Below are positions 40,759 to 49,223 of a stretch of DNA of 50,136 nucleotides, piece after piece; within the stretch, counting starts at the first letter, position 1; every line of letters begins with the position of its first letter. The position numbers were made by a program, and so were the translations under genes. The stretch comes from Candidatus Eremiobacteraceae bacterium (GTDB lineage Bacteria; Vulcanimicrobiota; Vulcanimicrobiia; Eremiobacterales; Eremiobacteraceae). The notes under the pieces are model-generated. The model did no database searches. It had not been told where the DNA came from and was given only the letters and a program-made list of their open reading frames with translations. Location of the stretch: contig DATCBN010000074.1 of assembly GCA_036511855.1 (NCBI GenBank), forward strand, positions 1 through 50,136, in the 5' to 3' direction.

Positions 40759-41415
40759 GTGAACCACCTTCGGACCGCCATGGCTGTCCTGTCGCTGGTC
40801 GTCGCAGGTTTCTGCTCCGCCGGTCTTAGTCACGTTTTGGTCTGGTCGCTCAGCGCCTTGGGCGCGATCGACGGGCCTTATCTCGCATACCGGCACGATG
40901 CGATGTTCGCCGCTGTCCTGACCGCCGCCGTCGCCGGCGGGATCATCGGAGTCGTCGCACTCGCCTGCGCTTTCACATCCGGCGTGCGCGGCAGCGAGGC
41001 GTGGCTCGCCGCTCTGCACCGCACGATCACCGCTATTGGTCCTCGGCGAGCTTTCGCCGTGGTCGCCAGCGTGCAGCTCGGCGCGATCATCGCTCTCGAA
41101 GCCGCCGAGCAAATCCTCCAATTCGGGCACTCGCTTGGGCCGGCGGCAGCACTAGGCGCGCCGCTCTTCGTTGGAATTCCGATCCACGCACTTTGCGCGC
41201 TGGCCATCGTTTGGCTGCTCTTCGCCGTCGCGCACGCGGTCGTTCGGGCAGAGTCGCGGATCCGCGGCCTGCTCTTGCCGACAGTCCGGCGACGCTCGCG
41301 CCCATCGCCCGCGGCCACGACGCTGCAACATTATCGCGCTTCAGGCTCGGCCGTCCGCCCTGCCCCGCTCGCACTTCGCTTCGCCAACCGGCCTCCACCG
41401 TCGATCGCAGCGTAA
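40759..41415 (+). CDS. Membrane protein of unknown function
   Basis: 218 residues from GTG 40759, starting MNHLRTAMAVLSLVVAGFCS. Four hydrophobic segments are visible (near 8-35, 48-72, 98-118 and 130-162), then a basic, Pro/Ser-rich tail of about 55 residues that is probably cytoplasmic. No family recognised. It precedes the cytochrome-multicopper oxidase pair on the same strand with a 104-bp gap, so it may or may not belong to their transcript. Confidence 0.65.
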   Translation: MNHLRTAMAVLSLVVAGFCSAGLSHVLVWSLSALGAIDGPYLAYRHDAMFAAVLTAAVAGGIIGVVALACAFTSGVRGSEAWLAALHRTITAIGPRRAFAVVASVQLGAIIALEAAEQILQFGHSLGPAAALGAPLFVGIPIHALCALAIVWLLFAVAHAVVRAESRIRGLLLPTVRRRSRPSPAATTLQHYRASGSAVRPAPLALRFANRPPPSIAA

Positions 41416-41519
41416 GCGGCCTGCCGCTTACGCTTATCGCGGACATTGCGTTTGATGTCGTGCTGAAACTGCCGACACGGACGCTATCTCGTGCATGATT
41501 TGGTGGAGAAGCGAAGTAG

Positions 41520-43436
41520 ATGGTTAGGTTTTTGGAGGATCGGGGCGTCCGCATCGTTGGCGTCCTGTTCACATTGATGACGAGCATTTCGGCGTGTGTA
41601 TGGGCGGTGGGATTCATGAAGCCGGAGCCTGCGCAGGCCATTCCGATGTTCGCGATCCGGACGGGTGCGTCGTGCGATCTATGTCATTCCACTTTTCCCG
41701 GCATGACGAACTACGGCATGATGGTCATGATGTCGAACTTCTCGATGCTGCCGCACGATGCGGCGCACAGCCCCGGCTTCACATCGCTGGTCTTCGCCGA
41801 AGAGTTCGATTCGCTGCCCGATGACGGCGTGCCGAAGCTCCACACCGATAATCTCGGCTTCTTATCGGGCGGCTTTGTAGGAAAAGATTTCACGTACTAC
41901 GTCGAGCAGCACGTCGTCGACGGGGGCTTCATCGGCGGCACCGATCAGATGTGGATGGCGTACAATAATCTTTTCGGGGGCACCGGTTCGCTGCAGTTCG
42001 GCAAGTTCCACACGCCGTTCCCCTTCATGCCCGCGCACCGCATCACGCTATCCCCGTACGAAACCACGAGCAACACGGTGGGCGAGAACGACTTCAACGA
42101 GGACGACAGCCACTGGGGCGTCACGATGTCGAACATGCAAGGCACGCTCATGTACGGCCTCAGCGTCTTGGGCGGCAACGATCTCATCGGCAAGGGCGCA
42201 TTCCAACTCACCGGCGATCACGATCACAGCGTCGACTTCAACTTGATGACCATGAGCGATGCGCCGCTGAATTACGGTCTTGGCCTGGTTCGCGGATTTT
42301 CTCCGCTGGCCGAAGGCGGCTTCGACCCGTTCAGCCGCGAGGCGTTATATCTGCAGTACCGGCCAAGCGGATTCCAAGGGCTGCAGTTCCAGGCTGTGGG
42401 TCAACTCGGTTACGATGAAAATCCCACGGGGATCGGTGTCGCCACACGCACGCGCGGCGGATTCCTCGAAGCGCAATATGAGTTGCCGCACAAGAACTTC
42501 ATGGTGCTTCGCTGGGATACGCAAAATGGAGACGCGCCCGAAGCCGGCGCCACGCTCGACCTCATCCATCAGATCGAACCGAACACGAAGTTCACCATCG
42601 AGGGGCGCAAGTCGACCGCCGGCACCACGATGGGCATGGCGCTCGAATGGGCCGGGCCGTGGAGCAAGTCGCGTATCATCGCCACTCCGCACTTGGGCAC
42701 GATGGCCGGCATGAACATGAGCGGCATGAGTGGGATGAGCGGCATGAGCATGGGCGGCGGAATGTCGCCGCTGGCTCATACGCTTGCGAACGGCGATGCG
42801 ACCCGCGGCGCACTCTCGTTCACTGCGCATTCGTGCATGCAGTGTCACGGCGCCGGCGGTGCGGGCGGCGGCATCGGTCCGCGGCTCATCGGCGTGGCGA
42901 CGTCGCTCCAGCCCGAGCAGATCTACGACTACGTCAAGCATCCGCGTGCGCCGATGCCTGACTTCAAACTCGGCGACGATGAGATCGCGGACCTTGTCGC
43001 GTATGTGGATTCGCTGACGCCGGGGCACGCGGTCGCCGCCGATATCGCCAAAGAACACCCGGCCGGCGGAATGGCAGGGATGTCGATGGGAATGGCGCCG
43101 CCGATGCGCCAACCCGATCAAACGCCGGTGAACGCAGGAACGCACGGCTACTTCCCAGGTGTGGAGGCCGGCGATCCGGTGAGCGGCGCGGCGCTCTTCG
43201 GCGCGAACTGCGCAAGCTGCCACGGCGCGGGAGGCGTGGGCGCCGACAGTCCGCGGCTCCAGGGTCTCGCGAAGACGGACAGTCCGAGTTATTTCGCATG
43301 GCAGATCAAGGCTCCGGCGCCGCCGATGCCGCGGATCAAACTCAGCGACAAACAAATCGCGGACTTAGCTGCATACCTCGAAGTGCTCGATACACAAAGC
43401 GCGCCCGTTGGAGCGGCGCTGCAGCCACACCCGTGA
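41520..43436 (+). CDS. Fusion of a membrane-anchored haem segment, a porin-like domain and two cytochrome c domains
   Basis: 638 residues. An N-terminal hydrophobic segment is followed by a CxxCH haem site (C52, C55, H56: SCDLCHSTFPG). Residues about 60-390 read like a beta-barrel or porin-type protein: aromatic-rich alternating strands with MWMAYNNLFGGTGSLQFGKF, EGGFDPFSREALYLQYRPSG and RTRGGFLEAQYELPHKNFMV. A Met-rich linker follows (about 400-422), then two class-I-like cytochrome c domains, with C439-M-Q-C442-H443 and C564-A-S-C567-H568; candidate axial Met are in PRAPMPDFKL and APAPPMPRIKL. A second Met-rich stretch separates them. The multicopper oxidase starts twelve nt downstream. A haem- and copper-linked electron conduit or metal oxidase partner is inferred. 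Confidence 0.8.
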   Translation: MVRFLEDRGVRIVGVLFTLMTSISACVWAVGFMKPEPAQAIPMFAIRTGASCDLCHSTFPGMTNYGMMVMMSNFSMLPHDAAHSPGFTSLVFAEEFDSLPDDGVPKLHTDNLGFLSGGFVGKDFTYYVEQHVVDGGFIGGTDQMWMAYNNLFGGTGSLQFGKFHTPFPFMPAHRITLSPYETTSNTVGENDFNEDDSHWGVTMSNMQGTLMYGLSVLGGNDLIGKGAFQLTGDHDHSVDFNLMTMSDAPLNYGLGLVRGFSPLAEGGFDPFSREALYLQYRPSGFQGLQFQAVGQLGYDENPTGIGVATRTRGGFLEAQYELPHKNFMVLRWDTQNGDAPEAGATLDLIHQIEPNTKFTIEGRKSTAGTTMGMALEWAGPWSKSRIIATPHLGTMAGMNMSGMSGMSGMSMGGGMSPLAHTLANGDATRGALSFTAHSCMQCHGAGGAGGGIGPRLIGVATSLQPEQIYDYVKHPRAPMPDFKLGDDEIADLVAYVDSLTPGHAVAADIAKEHPAGGMAGMSMGMAPPMRQPDQTPVNAGTHGYFPGVEAGDPVSGAALFGANCASCHGAGGVGADSPRLQGLAKTDSPSYFAWQIKAPAPPMPRIKLSDKQIADLAAYLEVLDTQSAPVGAALQPHP

Positions 43437-43448
43437 TGTGAGGAACGC

Positions 43449-44576
43449 ATGATCAATCGACGTGATGTCTTGAAGATGGGTGCGGCGGGCGCGTTCGGCG
43501 CTGCCATGGCAAAGGCGGGCATCGCGATGGCGGGCGTCACCGCGCCGCAGCAATATGCAGTAGCTTCCGGCGGCGGAGACTTAGACCGGCTGACCACCGC
43601 CGCGTTGCGCGCGTTGCCGGCACTGCGGCCTCCGCACGCCATCTCGCGAACCGGCCGCACGAAGACGTTCACGCTCACCTTGGCCACCGCCAACGCCGAA
43701 CCGCTTCCCGGCCACTCCGTGCCGGTGCGTGCGGTCAACGGATTGTCGCCCGGACCAACGCTGCGCGCCACCGAAGGCGACGACGTTTCCGTAACCGTGA
43801 TCAACCGCTTGACGATGGCGGCCACCATCCATTGGCATGGCGTGCCGGTTCCTTTTCTGATGGATGGCGCGGGCATGATCTCGCAACAAGCCATCGAGCC
43901 CGGCCAATCTTTCGTCTACCGCTTCACCGCGCCGCAAGCGGGAACGTATATGTACCACAGCCACTACAACGACTTGGAACTTCAAGCGGTGGCAGGCATG
44001 CTCGTGGTCGATCCGCAGACGTCCGGTCGCGAACCACGTTATGCTTCGGATGTGCCGATCTTCATCAGCTCCATGGAATGGGAGCAGACGAGAAACGTGG
44101 AGGCGCAAGCGGTGCTCGCGAACAGCATGCTGATGCCTTCGATGGCTTCGAACGCAGCGGCCGATCCGAAGCCCGACATGGGCGATGCGATGGATCGCAT
44201 GGACATGGTGGAGTATTGGTGCTTCAACGGCAAGACTTTTCCCGCCACGAAACCCATCGAGGTCAAAACCGGCGATCTCGTGCGCGTGCGCTTCGCAAAC
44301 TTGACGAACATGGCGCATCCCATCCATCTCCATGGCCACTGGTTCCGCTTCATCGCGCAAGACGGCAGTCCACTTGAACGGCCGGCCATCATGAACACCA
44401 TTCCGGTTCAGCCCGGGCAGACCATCGACATCGACTTTCTAGCCAATAATCCAGGCGTGTGGCCGCTTCACTGTCATATCATCTCACACATGGTCGACAA
44501 TCACGACGTGATGAGCGGGCTGATGACCGTCGTGCAATACGAGGGCTTCGGGCTCCCCGCGATGATGCAGGGGTAG
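43449..44576 (+). CDS. Tat-exported multicopper oxidase
   Basis: 375 residues. MINRRDVLKMGAAGAFGAAM is a twin-arginine signal. All four copper motifs are present: HWHG (128-131), HSH (170-172), HPIHLHGH (290-297) and HCHIISH (341-347). The lost middle and short length suggest a two-domain or reduced three-domain enzyme. The tail of the last motif reads HMVDNHDVMSGLM, with His where many enzymes have the T1 axial Met, resembling the NN-type members rather than CueO. A Met-rich patch (MLMPSMASN, MDRMDM) may bind Cu(I). GAGGAA precedes the ATG. Directly downstream of the cytochrome fusion, it probably oxidises Cu(I), Mn(II) or organics and passes electrons to the haems (inference). Confidence 0.9.
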   Translation: MINRRDVLKMGAAGAFGAAMAKAGIAMAGVTAPQQYAVASGGGDLDRLTTAALRALPALRPPHAISRTGRTKTFTLTLATANAEPLPGHSVPVRAVNGLSPGPTLRATEGDDVSVTVINRLTMAATIHWHGVPVPFLMDGAGMISQQAIEPGQSFVYRFTAPQAGTYMYHSHYNDLELQAVAGMLVVDPQTSGREPRYASDVPIFISSMEWEQTRNVEAQAVLANSMLMPSMASNAAADPKPDMGDAMDRMDMVEYWCFNGKTFPATKPIEVKTGDLVRVRFANLTNMAHPIHLHGHWFRFIAQDGSPLERPAIMNTIPVQPGQTIDIDFLANNPGVWPLHCHIISHMVDNHDVMSGLMTVVQYEGFGLPAMMQG

Positions 44577-44586
44577 CAGGGCAAGT

Positions 44587-44773
44587 GTACTAGGGCAAGC
44601 ATCGCTTGCCCATTTCTGTATTTGTAGGAGGGCAGGTGTACTAGGGCAAGCATCGCTTGCCCGTTTCTGTATTTGTAGGAGGGCAGGTGTACTAGGGCAA
44701 GCATCGCTTGCCCCGTTTCTTGTAGGAGGGCAAGCATCGCTTGCCCATGGGTGAGCGCTGCTCACCCTAGTAC
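44587..44773. repeat. Palindromic repeat array, 51-bp tandem period
   Basis: Copies at 44587-44611, 44638-44662 and 44689-44713 repeat every 51 bp, including the spacer with TTTCTGTATTTGTAGGAGGG. A fourth copy (44722-44746, GTAGGA flank) is followed by hairpin GGGTGAGC-GCT-GCTCACCC and TAGTAC. The array fills the gap between the multicopper oxidase and the convergent permease. Confidence 0.9.
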
Positions 44774-44783
44774 TCAAAAACGA

Positions 44784-44804
44784 GGCCGATGATAAACATC
44801 GGCC
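44784..44804. repeat. Second palindrome family, identical copy
   Basis: GGCCGATG-ATAAA-CATCGGCC, identical to 5882-5902 and again followed by CCC. It lies just after a TAGTAC-ended repeat, as in the 5.8 kb locus, and before the convergent permease stop. Confidence 0.7.
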
Positions 44805-44813
44805 CCACAGATC

Positions 44814-45941
44814 TCACAATTTAGCGTCGGGCGCCGGCTCGTTTCGATCGCGGCCGCCCCACCAAAGCAAGACGGCCACGATAACTAGAAACGATATGTT
44901 GAGAACGGCGGTGAAGTCGAGGCCGATGTGCTCGACTGCCATCAAAAGGTTGCCCGGCGGACGCGTGATCACATGTAGTAGCGAGAACGCCCATTCAACC
45001 ACGATGCCGGCGATCACCATCGACGCATAGAATACGGCGACCATTCGCAGCGCGAGCGGCCAGCCATAGTATTTTCGATAGATGTCGACGAGCGGCAACA
45101 CGATGAGATCGGCATAGAGGAAGGCGATGACGCCGCCGAACGTGCTGCCGCCACTCCACAGCACAGCCGCAAGCGGCACGTTGCCGATCGAGCAAACAAA
45201 GCTCAAGAATGCGATGACCGGTCCGATGAGCGCATTTTCGATGATCCGGACCGGGGCGGAGCCGGTGGTGATGAACAGATGCTGCCACCACGTCACGGGA
45301 ACGGCGACCGCCAGAAAGCCGGCGATCAAGAACCCGAGGATGAGGTCTGTCCGCAGCATGGACCAGTCCATCGCGAAATAGTGCGCGACGTAGCGCCATC
45401 CCTCGCCCGATCGGAGTTTTTGCCAAAGGCTGTTGCCCGGTGCGAGCATTTCGCCGTGATCGTGCTGATGCGTCGACTCGGTTTCTACGTGCGTGCGGCC
45501 TGTTTCGGCCATGTCGGCCGGAATGAAAAATTTCGCTAGAATTGCAAAGATCGCGATCAGCACGATCCCGCCGATCCATTCAGCTATGACAAACGGCCAG
45601 CCCAGCAGCCGCCATAGAATGAAGCCGAGTTCGATGACCAGATTCGTAGAGGCGAACATGAAGACCATCGAGGTGGTGAAATTGGCGCCTCGTTTGAACA
45701 GCGATTTTGCAGTGGCGGCGGCGGCGTAGCTGCACGATGAACTTGCCGCGCCCATGACCGTCGCCAGCCCGAGTTCACGAAGGCCCGCGCGACCAAGGTG
45801 CTTGGCCATGCCTCCTTTGGGCACGTACGCCTGCACCATCGCCGACATCATAAAGCCGAAGAGCAAAGACCAAAGCACGGCCCAGAACATCGCAAACGAT
45901 GCGTAGAGCCATTGGCCGATGAAGTGAACGATAGGCATCAA
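44814..45941 (-). CDS. YraQ/UPF0718-family permease
   Basis: 375 residues with 8-10 transmembrane helices. Two conserved half-repeats carry the family motifs, GAASSSCSYAAAATAKSLFK in the first half and CSIGNVPLAAVLWSGGSTFG in the second, each with a Cys or Ser in a re-entrant region. A His/Asp-rich cytoplasmic loop (STHQHDHGEM) lies between them. Relatives include arsenic permease ArsP and uncharacterised export proteins near redox or metal genes. It is convergent with the multicopper oxidase, separated by a repeat array. Substrate unknown. Confidence 0.87.
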   Translation of the reverse strand: MMPIVHFIGQWLYASFAMFWAVLWSLLFGFMMSAMVQAYVPKGGMAKHLGRAGLRELGLATVMGAASSSCSYAAAATAKSLFKRGANFTTSMVFMFASTNLVIELGFILWRLLGWPFVIAEWIGGIVLIAIFAILAKFFIPADMAETGRTHVETESTHQHDHGEMLAPGNSLWQKLRSGEGWRYVAHYFAMDWSMLRTDLILGFLIAGFLAVAVPVTWWQHLFITTGSAPVRIIENALIGPVIAFLSFVCSIGNVPLAAVLWSGGSTFGGVIAFLYADLIVLPLVDIYRKYYGWPLALRMVAVFYASMVIAGIVVEWAFSLLHVITRPPGNLLMAVEHIGLDFTAVLNISFLVIVAVLLWWGGRDRNEPAPDAKL

Positions 45942-45983
45942 GCTATGTGTTGCATTCCACTGCGTCCGCTTTGCTCCATTCCG

Positions 45984-46496
45984 TTAACGGGTGACCGCAT
46001 ACAACGCAGCGTCGATGACGATGCCTCGCTTCCGCACGCTGCGCCGCATGATGCCCTCGAACGCATAGCCGGCCGTTTCCAGCACGCGCCGCGAGCGCGC
46101 GTTGCCCTCGAACGGTATGGCGAAGATGCGCGTCAGGCTATGATTCGCAAATGCGTAGTCCGTCACGGCCCGCAATGCGGCCGTGGCGAGGCCACGCCCC
46201 CAAACGGACTGGCCGAGCCAATAGCCGATCTCCGCCGAGCATCGATCGAAGTCGTCGAGGATTTCGAAGCCGATGCCGCCTACCGCGGCGCCGTCCAGCT
46301 CGATCGCGAAGTTCGTCTCCGGCTGGGTTTCGGACGCGAGCTTGAGCCACGCGTCGGCATCGGCGAGCGTGTACGGGTTCGGAAAACGATCGCGAAGATT
46401 CACGGCCACCTTCGGATTGTCGGCGTGGCGGGCGAGAACGTCGCGATCGGTTGACCGCCATGAGCGAACGCGACAGATGCCGCAATCTAGTTCCAC
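45984..46496 (-). CDS. GNAT-family N-acetyltransferase (RimJ/RimL-like)
   Basis: 170 residues if started at GTG 46496 (VELDCGICRVRSWRSTDRDV); the frame is open 180 nt upstream but that stretch is low-complexity, Arg-rich and not GNAT-like. The acetyl-CoA-binding motif A region is IGYWLGQSVWGRGLATAALR, preceded by GGIGFEILDD. The C-terminal RIFAIPFEGNARSRRVLETA segment is the typical RimJ/L signature. It would acetylate a protein N-terminus, antibiotic or small amine; target unknown. No strong ribosome binding site is visible for the chosen start. Confidence 0.85.
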   Translation of the reverse strand: MELDCGICRVRSWRSTDRDVLARHADNPKVAVNLRDRFPNPYTLADADAWLKLASETQPETNFAIELDGAAVGGIGFEILDDFDRCSAEIGYWLGQSVWGRGLATAALRAVTDYAFANHSLTRIFAIPFEGNARSRRVLETAGYAFEGIMRRSVRKRGIVIDAALYAVTR

Positions 46497-46626
46497 AATT
46501 GACGAGGCGGATTCGCAACGCTGCCCCGATTGCCTTCGAATGCGTCCTCGCACACGCAGCGCCGTTGCACCCTGAGCGCGAACCGAACGTGGCGCGAATA
46601 ACGTTATCGCAGGGGCGAATGGTCGA

Positions 46627-46655
46627 TTGTCAAATTTTCTCGATGCTCTTATGAA
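46627..46655 (+). promoter_or_regulatory. Candidate sigma-70-type promoter of the DipZ-like gene
   Basis: TTGTCA and TATGAA separated by exactly 17 bp, 21-49 nt upstream of the start at 46676. The transcript would begin near 46662, within or just after the GGAGG, so either the leader is very short or the match is fortuitous. Confidence 0.3.
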
Positions 46656-46675
46656 TTCGGAGGTCCCGACCGTCA

Positions 46676-47776
46676 ATGAAGTTCCTCGGATCTCGCTTCG
46701 TCATCGCCGCCGCCGCGCTGTTGCTCGCGGCACCGGGCGCATCCTCGCGAATCGCCGCGGCTCCCGCACCGAGCGGGGCCGGCATTCCCAGCTTCGACGG
46801 TGCCGTGGGCTGGCTCAACAGCAAGCCGTTGACCGCGGCGGACCTGCATGGCAAAGTCGTGCTCGTCGACTTTTGGGAATACACGTGCATCAATTGTCTT
46901 CGCACGCTGCCGTACATGAAGACATGGTACGATCGCTACCACGACGACGGATTGGTCATCGTGGGAGTACACACGCCTGAATTCGGATTCTCCGGAGACA
47001 CGAAGAACGTCACCGCTGCGGTTGCACGGCTCGGAATAAAATGGCCGGTTGCATTGGACGATGGATACGTGATCTGGAAGCGCTACCAAAACGATGCGTG
47101 GCCGAAAGAGTACCTTTACGACCAGCAGGGCAATCTTGTCGAAAGCCAAGCCGGTGAGGGCAATTACCAGTCGACCGAGGCGAAGATCCAATCGTTGCTC
47201 AAGGCGGCGACGCCGAGTCTCAAGTTTCCATCGGTGATGGCGCTCCTGCCGCAAGACAGCTACGACAAACCAGGGGCTGTCTGTTATCCGCAGACTGCGG
47301 AAACGTACGTCGGGCCGTGGCATGGTCAGATGATCGCAAATGCCGGCGCGCTGAACAGCGGGCCCGGCGACACGAACTACGTTGACAGCGGCACCAATCA
47401 CAGCGACGGGAGTGTCTATCTACAGGGGTACTGGCACGCCGGTCCGCAGGGTCAGGCCATGATCTCGGGCGGCAACGACAGCGCGCTCAGCCTGCACTAT
47501 CATGCCATCCAAGTAGTCGCGGTCATGAAGCCGGAGACCGGTGATTCGGTCCGGGTAAACGTCACGCAAGACGGCAAGCCCATCGCTCGCGAAGACGCGG
47601 GGAGCGACATAAAGTACGATTCGAGCGGCATGTCATACGTGACCGTCGGTGCGGCGCGCGCTTTCGAATTGCTCGCGAACGCAAAATTCGGGCAGCACGA
47701 TCTGCGCTTGCTTCCGCAGCGATTCGGGGCCGGCATCTACAGCTTCGCGTTCGAGTCGTGCGAGGTGCCCCGCTGA
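46676..47776 (+). CDS. Exported thioredoxin-like protein with DipZ-type C-terminal domain
   Basis: 366 residues. Signal peptide (FVIAAAALLLAAPGASS). Thioredoxin/TlpA domain at about 40-170 with VVLVDFWEYTCINCLRTLPY; C71 and C74 form the redox motif CINC, close to DipZ proteins. The C-terminal domain (about 220-366), with TYVGPWHGQ, LQGYWHAGPQGQAM and LSLHYHAIQVVAVM, matches the DipZ C-terminal carbohydrate-binding-like module. It lacks the CcdA membrane part, so it must receive electrons from another protein. It could reduce or isomerise disulfides in the Cys-rich lipoproteins or prepare haem sites (inference). GGAGG lies 12 nt upstream of the ATG. Confidence 0.88.
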   Translation: MKFLGSRFVIAAAALLLAAPGASSRIAAAPAPSGAGIPSFDGAVGWLNSKPLTAADLHGKVVLVDFWEYTCINCLRTLPYMKTWYDRYHDDGLVIVGVHTPEFGFSGDTKNVTAAVARLGIKWPVALDDGYVIWKRYQNDAWPKEYLYDQQGNLVESQAGEGNYQSTEAKIQSLLKAATPSLKFPSVMALLPQDSYDKPGAVCYPQTAETYVGPWHGQMIANAGALNSGPGDTNYVDSGTNHSDGSVYLQGYWHAGPQGQAMISGGNDSALSLHYHAIQVVAVMKPETGDSVRVNVTQDGKPIAREDAGSDIKYDSSGMSYVTVGAARAFELLANAKFGQHDLRLLPQRFGAGIYSFAFESCEVPR

Positions 47777-47794
47777 TCCCGTAGGAGGGCAAAT

Positions 47795-47975
47795 GTAGTA
47801 GGGCAAGCATCGCTTGCCCCGTCAATCCCGTAGGAGGGCAAGCATCGCTTGCCCATCGCAAAAAAATGGGTGAGCGTTGCTCACCCTCCCACACCAAAGA
47901 ATTTGGGCGAGCGATGCTCGCCTACTACATAAGTCGGGCAAATAGGAGTGGGGCAAGCGATGCTTGCCCCACTCC
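47795..47975. repeat. Mixed palindromic repeat cluster
   Basis: Hairpins GGGCAAGC type at 47795-47819 (GTAGTA flank) and 47830-47854 (GTAGGA flank), GGGTGAGC type at 47868-47892 and GGGCGAGC type at 47905-47928, then a copy with extended stem GGAGT...ACTCC around GGGGCAAGC-GAT-GCTTGCCCC (47945-47975). The last has a 14-bp stem and lies 19 nt beyond the S53 peptidase stop, so it may serve as its terminator. The array fills the gap between two convergent genes. Confidence 0.88.
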
Positions 47976-47993
47976 GTTGTCGGGGGGTAGGTG

Positions 47994-49223
47994 TTAGAAC
48001 GCGCCGACTCCGTTCGGCGTGCCGTTTCCGGTGGGTCCGTCATATCCGACTTTGCCGGTGCACTCGTATGTGCCACCGCAGGAGCCGTTGCTTCCGGATG
48101 TCACGTCGAACAGGTTGGCTGTATGGGTGTAGCCGCGCTTCGCATAATGCACGGTAGCCGAATTGCCCGCAAGCGCGTAGACGCTGGCGATGATCGGCGT
48201 CGCGACACTGGTGCCGCCGAAGATGTAGAAGCCTGGAGAAATGCCGAACGAGTCGTAAACGACCACGCCCGTGTTCGGGTCAGCAACCGCAGCAACGTCA
48301 GCTTCCATGCGCTTGGAGCACAACGGATCGTGCTGCCATGCCGGCTTGCTGAACACGGTGCTGCAACCGCTGCCGGCGCCGCCCCAAACGGTTTCAGTCC
48401 AGCCGCGCGTTCCGCCGCCCACTGTGAGGTGCGTTCCGCCGACTGCCGTCACGTGCGGAGAGCTAGCCGGGAACAGCACGCCGAAGCCGCCATCGCCGGA
48501 AGCTGCCGTGATCATGTGACCTGGGTGGTTGTAGTGCGAGTTGAATGACGAGCCGCCGGACTCGCCGCCCGCGTAACTGTTGCTGATCGCATTCGCGTGC
48601 AGGATCGCGGCTTCGTCAACAGACAGCGCCAGGTTGTTGAACGAATTGTCGTTGCCCTCGACGAGGATGATCTTGCAGGTCGGGCAGATGGCCGAAACCA
48701 TGTCGACATCGAGCGACTCTTCTTCGGCCCATCCGACGTTGGAGGTCGGGAGCGGAGAGGTTTGGCCGTTTTGGTTGACCTTCTTGAAGCAATGGTTGGA
48801 CGTGGTGCACGCGGGCAAACCGTAGTGCGAACGATACACGCCCAGATCGGCTTCTGCATTCGGATCGTCATACGCGTCGACGATCGCGACTGTCTGCGCT
48901 GACGGCGGAGCGGCCGGCAGTTTGTAGGCTGAGATCAGATCCGTCGGGCCATAGCCGCTGAAGTCGGGGTTGATTTGGCCAAACCCGTTGAGCCGCACGA
49001 GAGCCATGCAGCTCGCGTGGCCAGACAGCGCCTGAGCGCAAACTTCGCCCGAACCATCCGGACGGAGCGCGCCTGCGTACAGAGCGTGACTCGATACCTG
49101 ATGTGTCGACGCAGGATTGTTCATCGCACCGGTATTCGGCGCGACGCCGCTCATACCGTGACTGCAGCCCGCCAACAGCGCGGCGAACGCAATGCCGAAC
49201 ACGGGCCGGAAAATTGCCCTCAT
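47994..49223 (-). CDS. S53 family (sedolisin/kumamolisin-like) serine-carboxyl peptidase lipoprotein
   Basis: 409 residues. Signal peptide with lipobox LAGC (Cys20), so probably surface-anchored. The catalytic Glu-x3-Asp is E168-x3-D172 in AEEESLDVDM; the oxyanion Asp is D244 in ASGDGGFG; the nucleophile is S339 in GGTSVATP. The C-terminal Ca site is suggested by DVTSGSNGS...GYDGPTGNGTPNG. S53 enzymes work best at acidic pH. There is only a short region before the catalytic domain, so the usual large pro-domain is missing or much reduced. It ends close to a repeat cluster. It may process exported proteins of the same cell surface (inference). Confidence 0.9.
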   Translation of the reverse strand: MRAIFRPVFGIAFAALLAGCSHGMSGVAPNTGAMNNPASTHQVSSHALYAGALRPDGSGEVCAQALSGHASCMALVRLNGFGQINPDFSGYGPTDLISAYKLPAAPPSAQTVAIVDAYDDPNAEADLGVYRSHYGLPACTTSNHCFKKVNQNGQTSPLPTSNVGWAEEESLDVDMVSAICPTCKIILVEGNDNSFNNLALSVDEAAILHANAISNSYAGGESGGSSFNSHYNHPGHMITAASGDGGFGVLFPASSPHVTAVGGTHLTVGGGTRGWTETVWGGAGSGCSTVFSKPAWQHDPLCSKRMEADVAAVADPNTGVVVYDSFGISPGFYIFGGTSVATPIIASVYALAGNSATVHYAKRGYTHTANLFDVTSGSNGSCGGTYECTGKVGYDGPTGNGTPNGVGAF

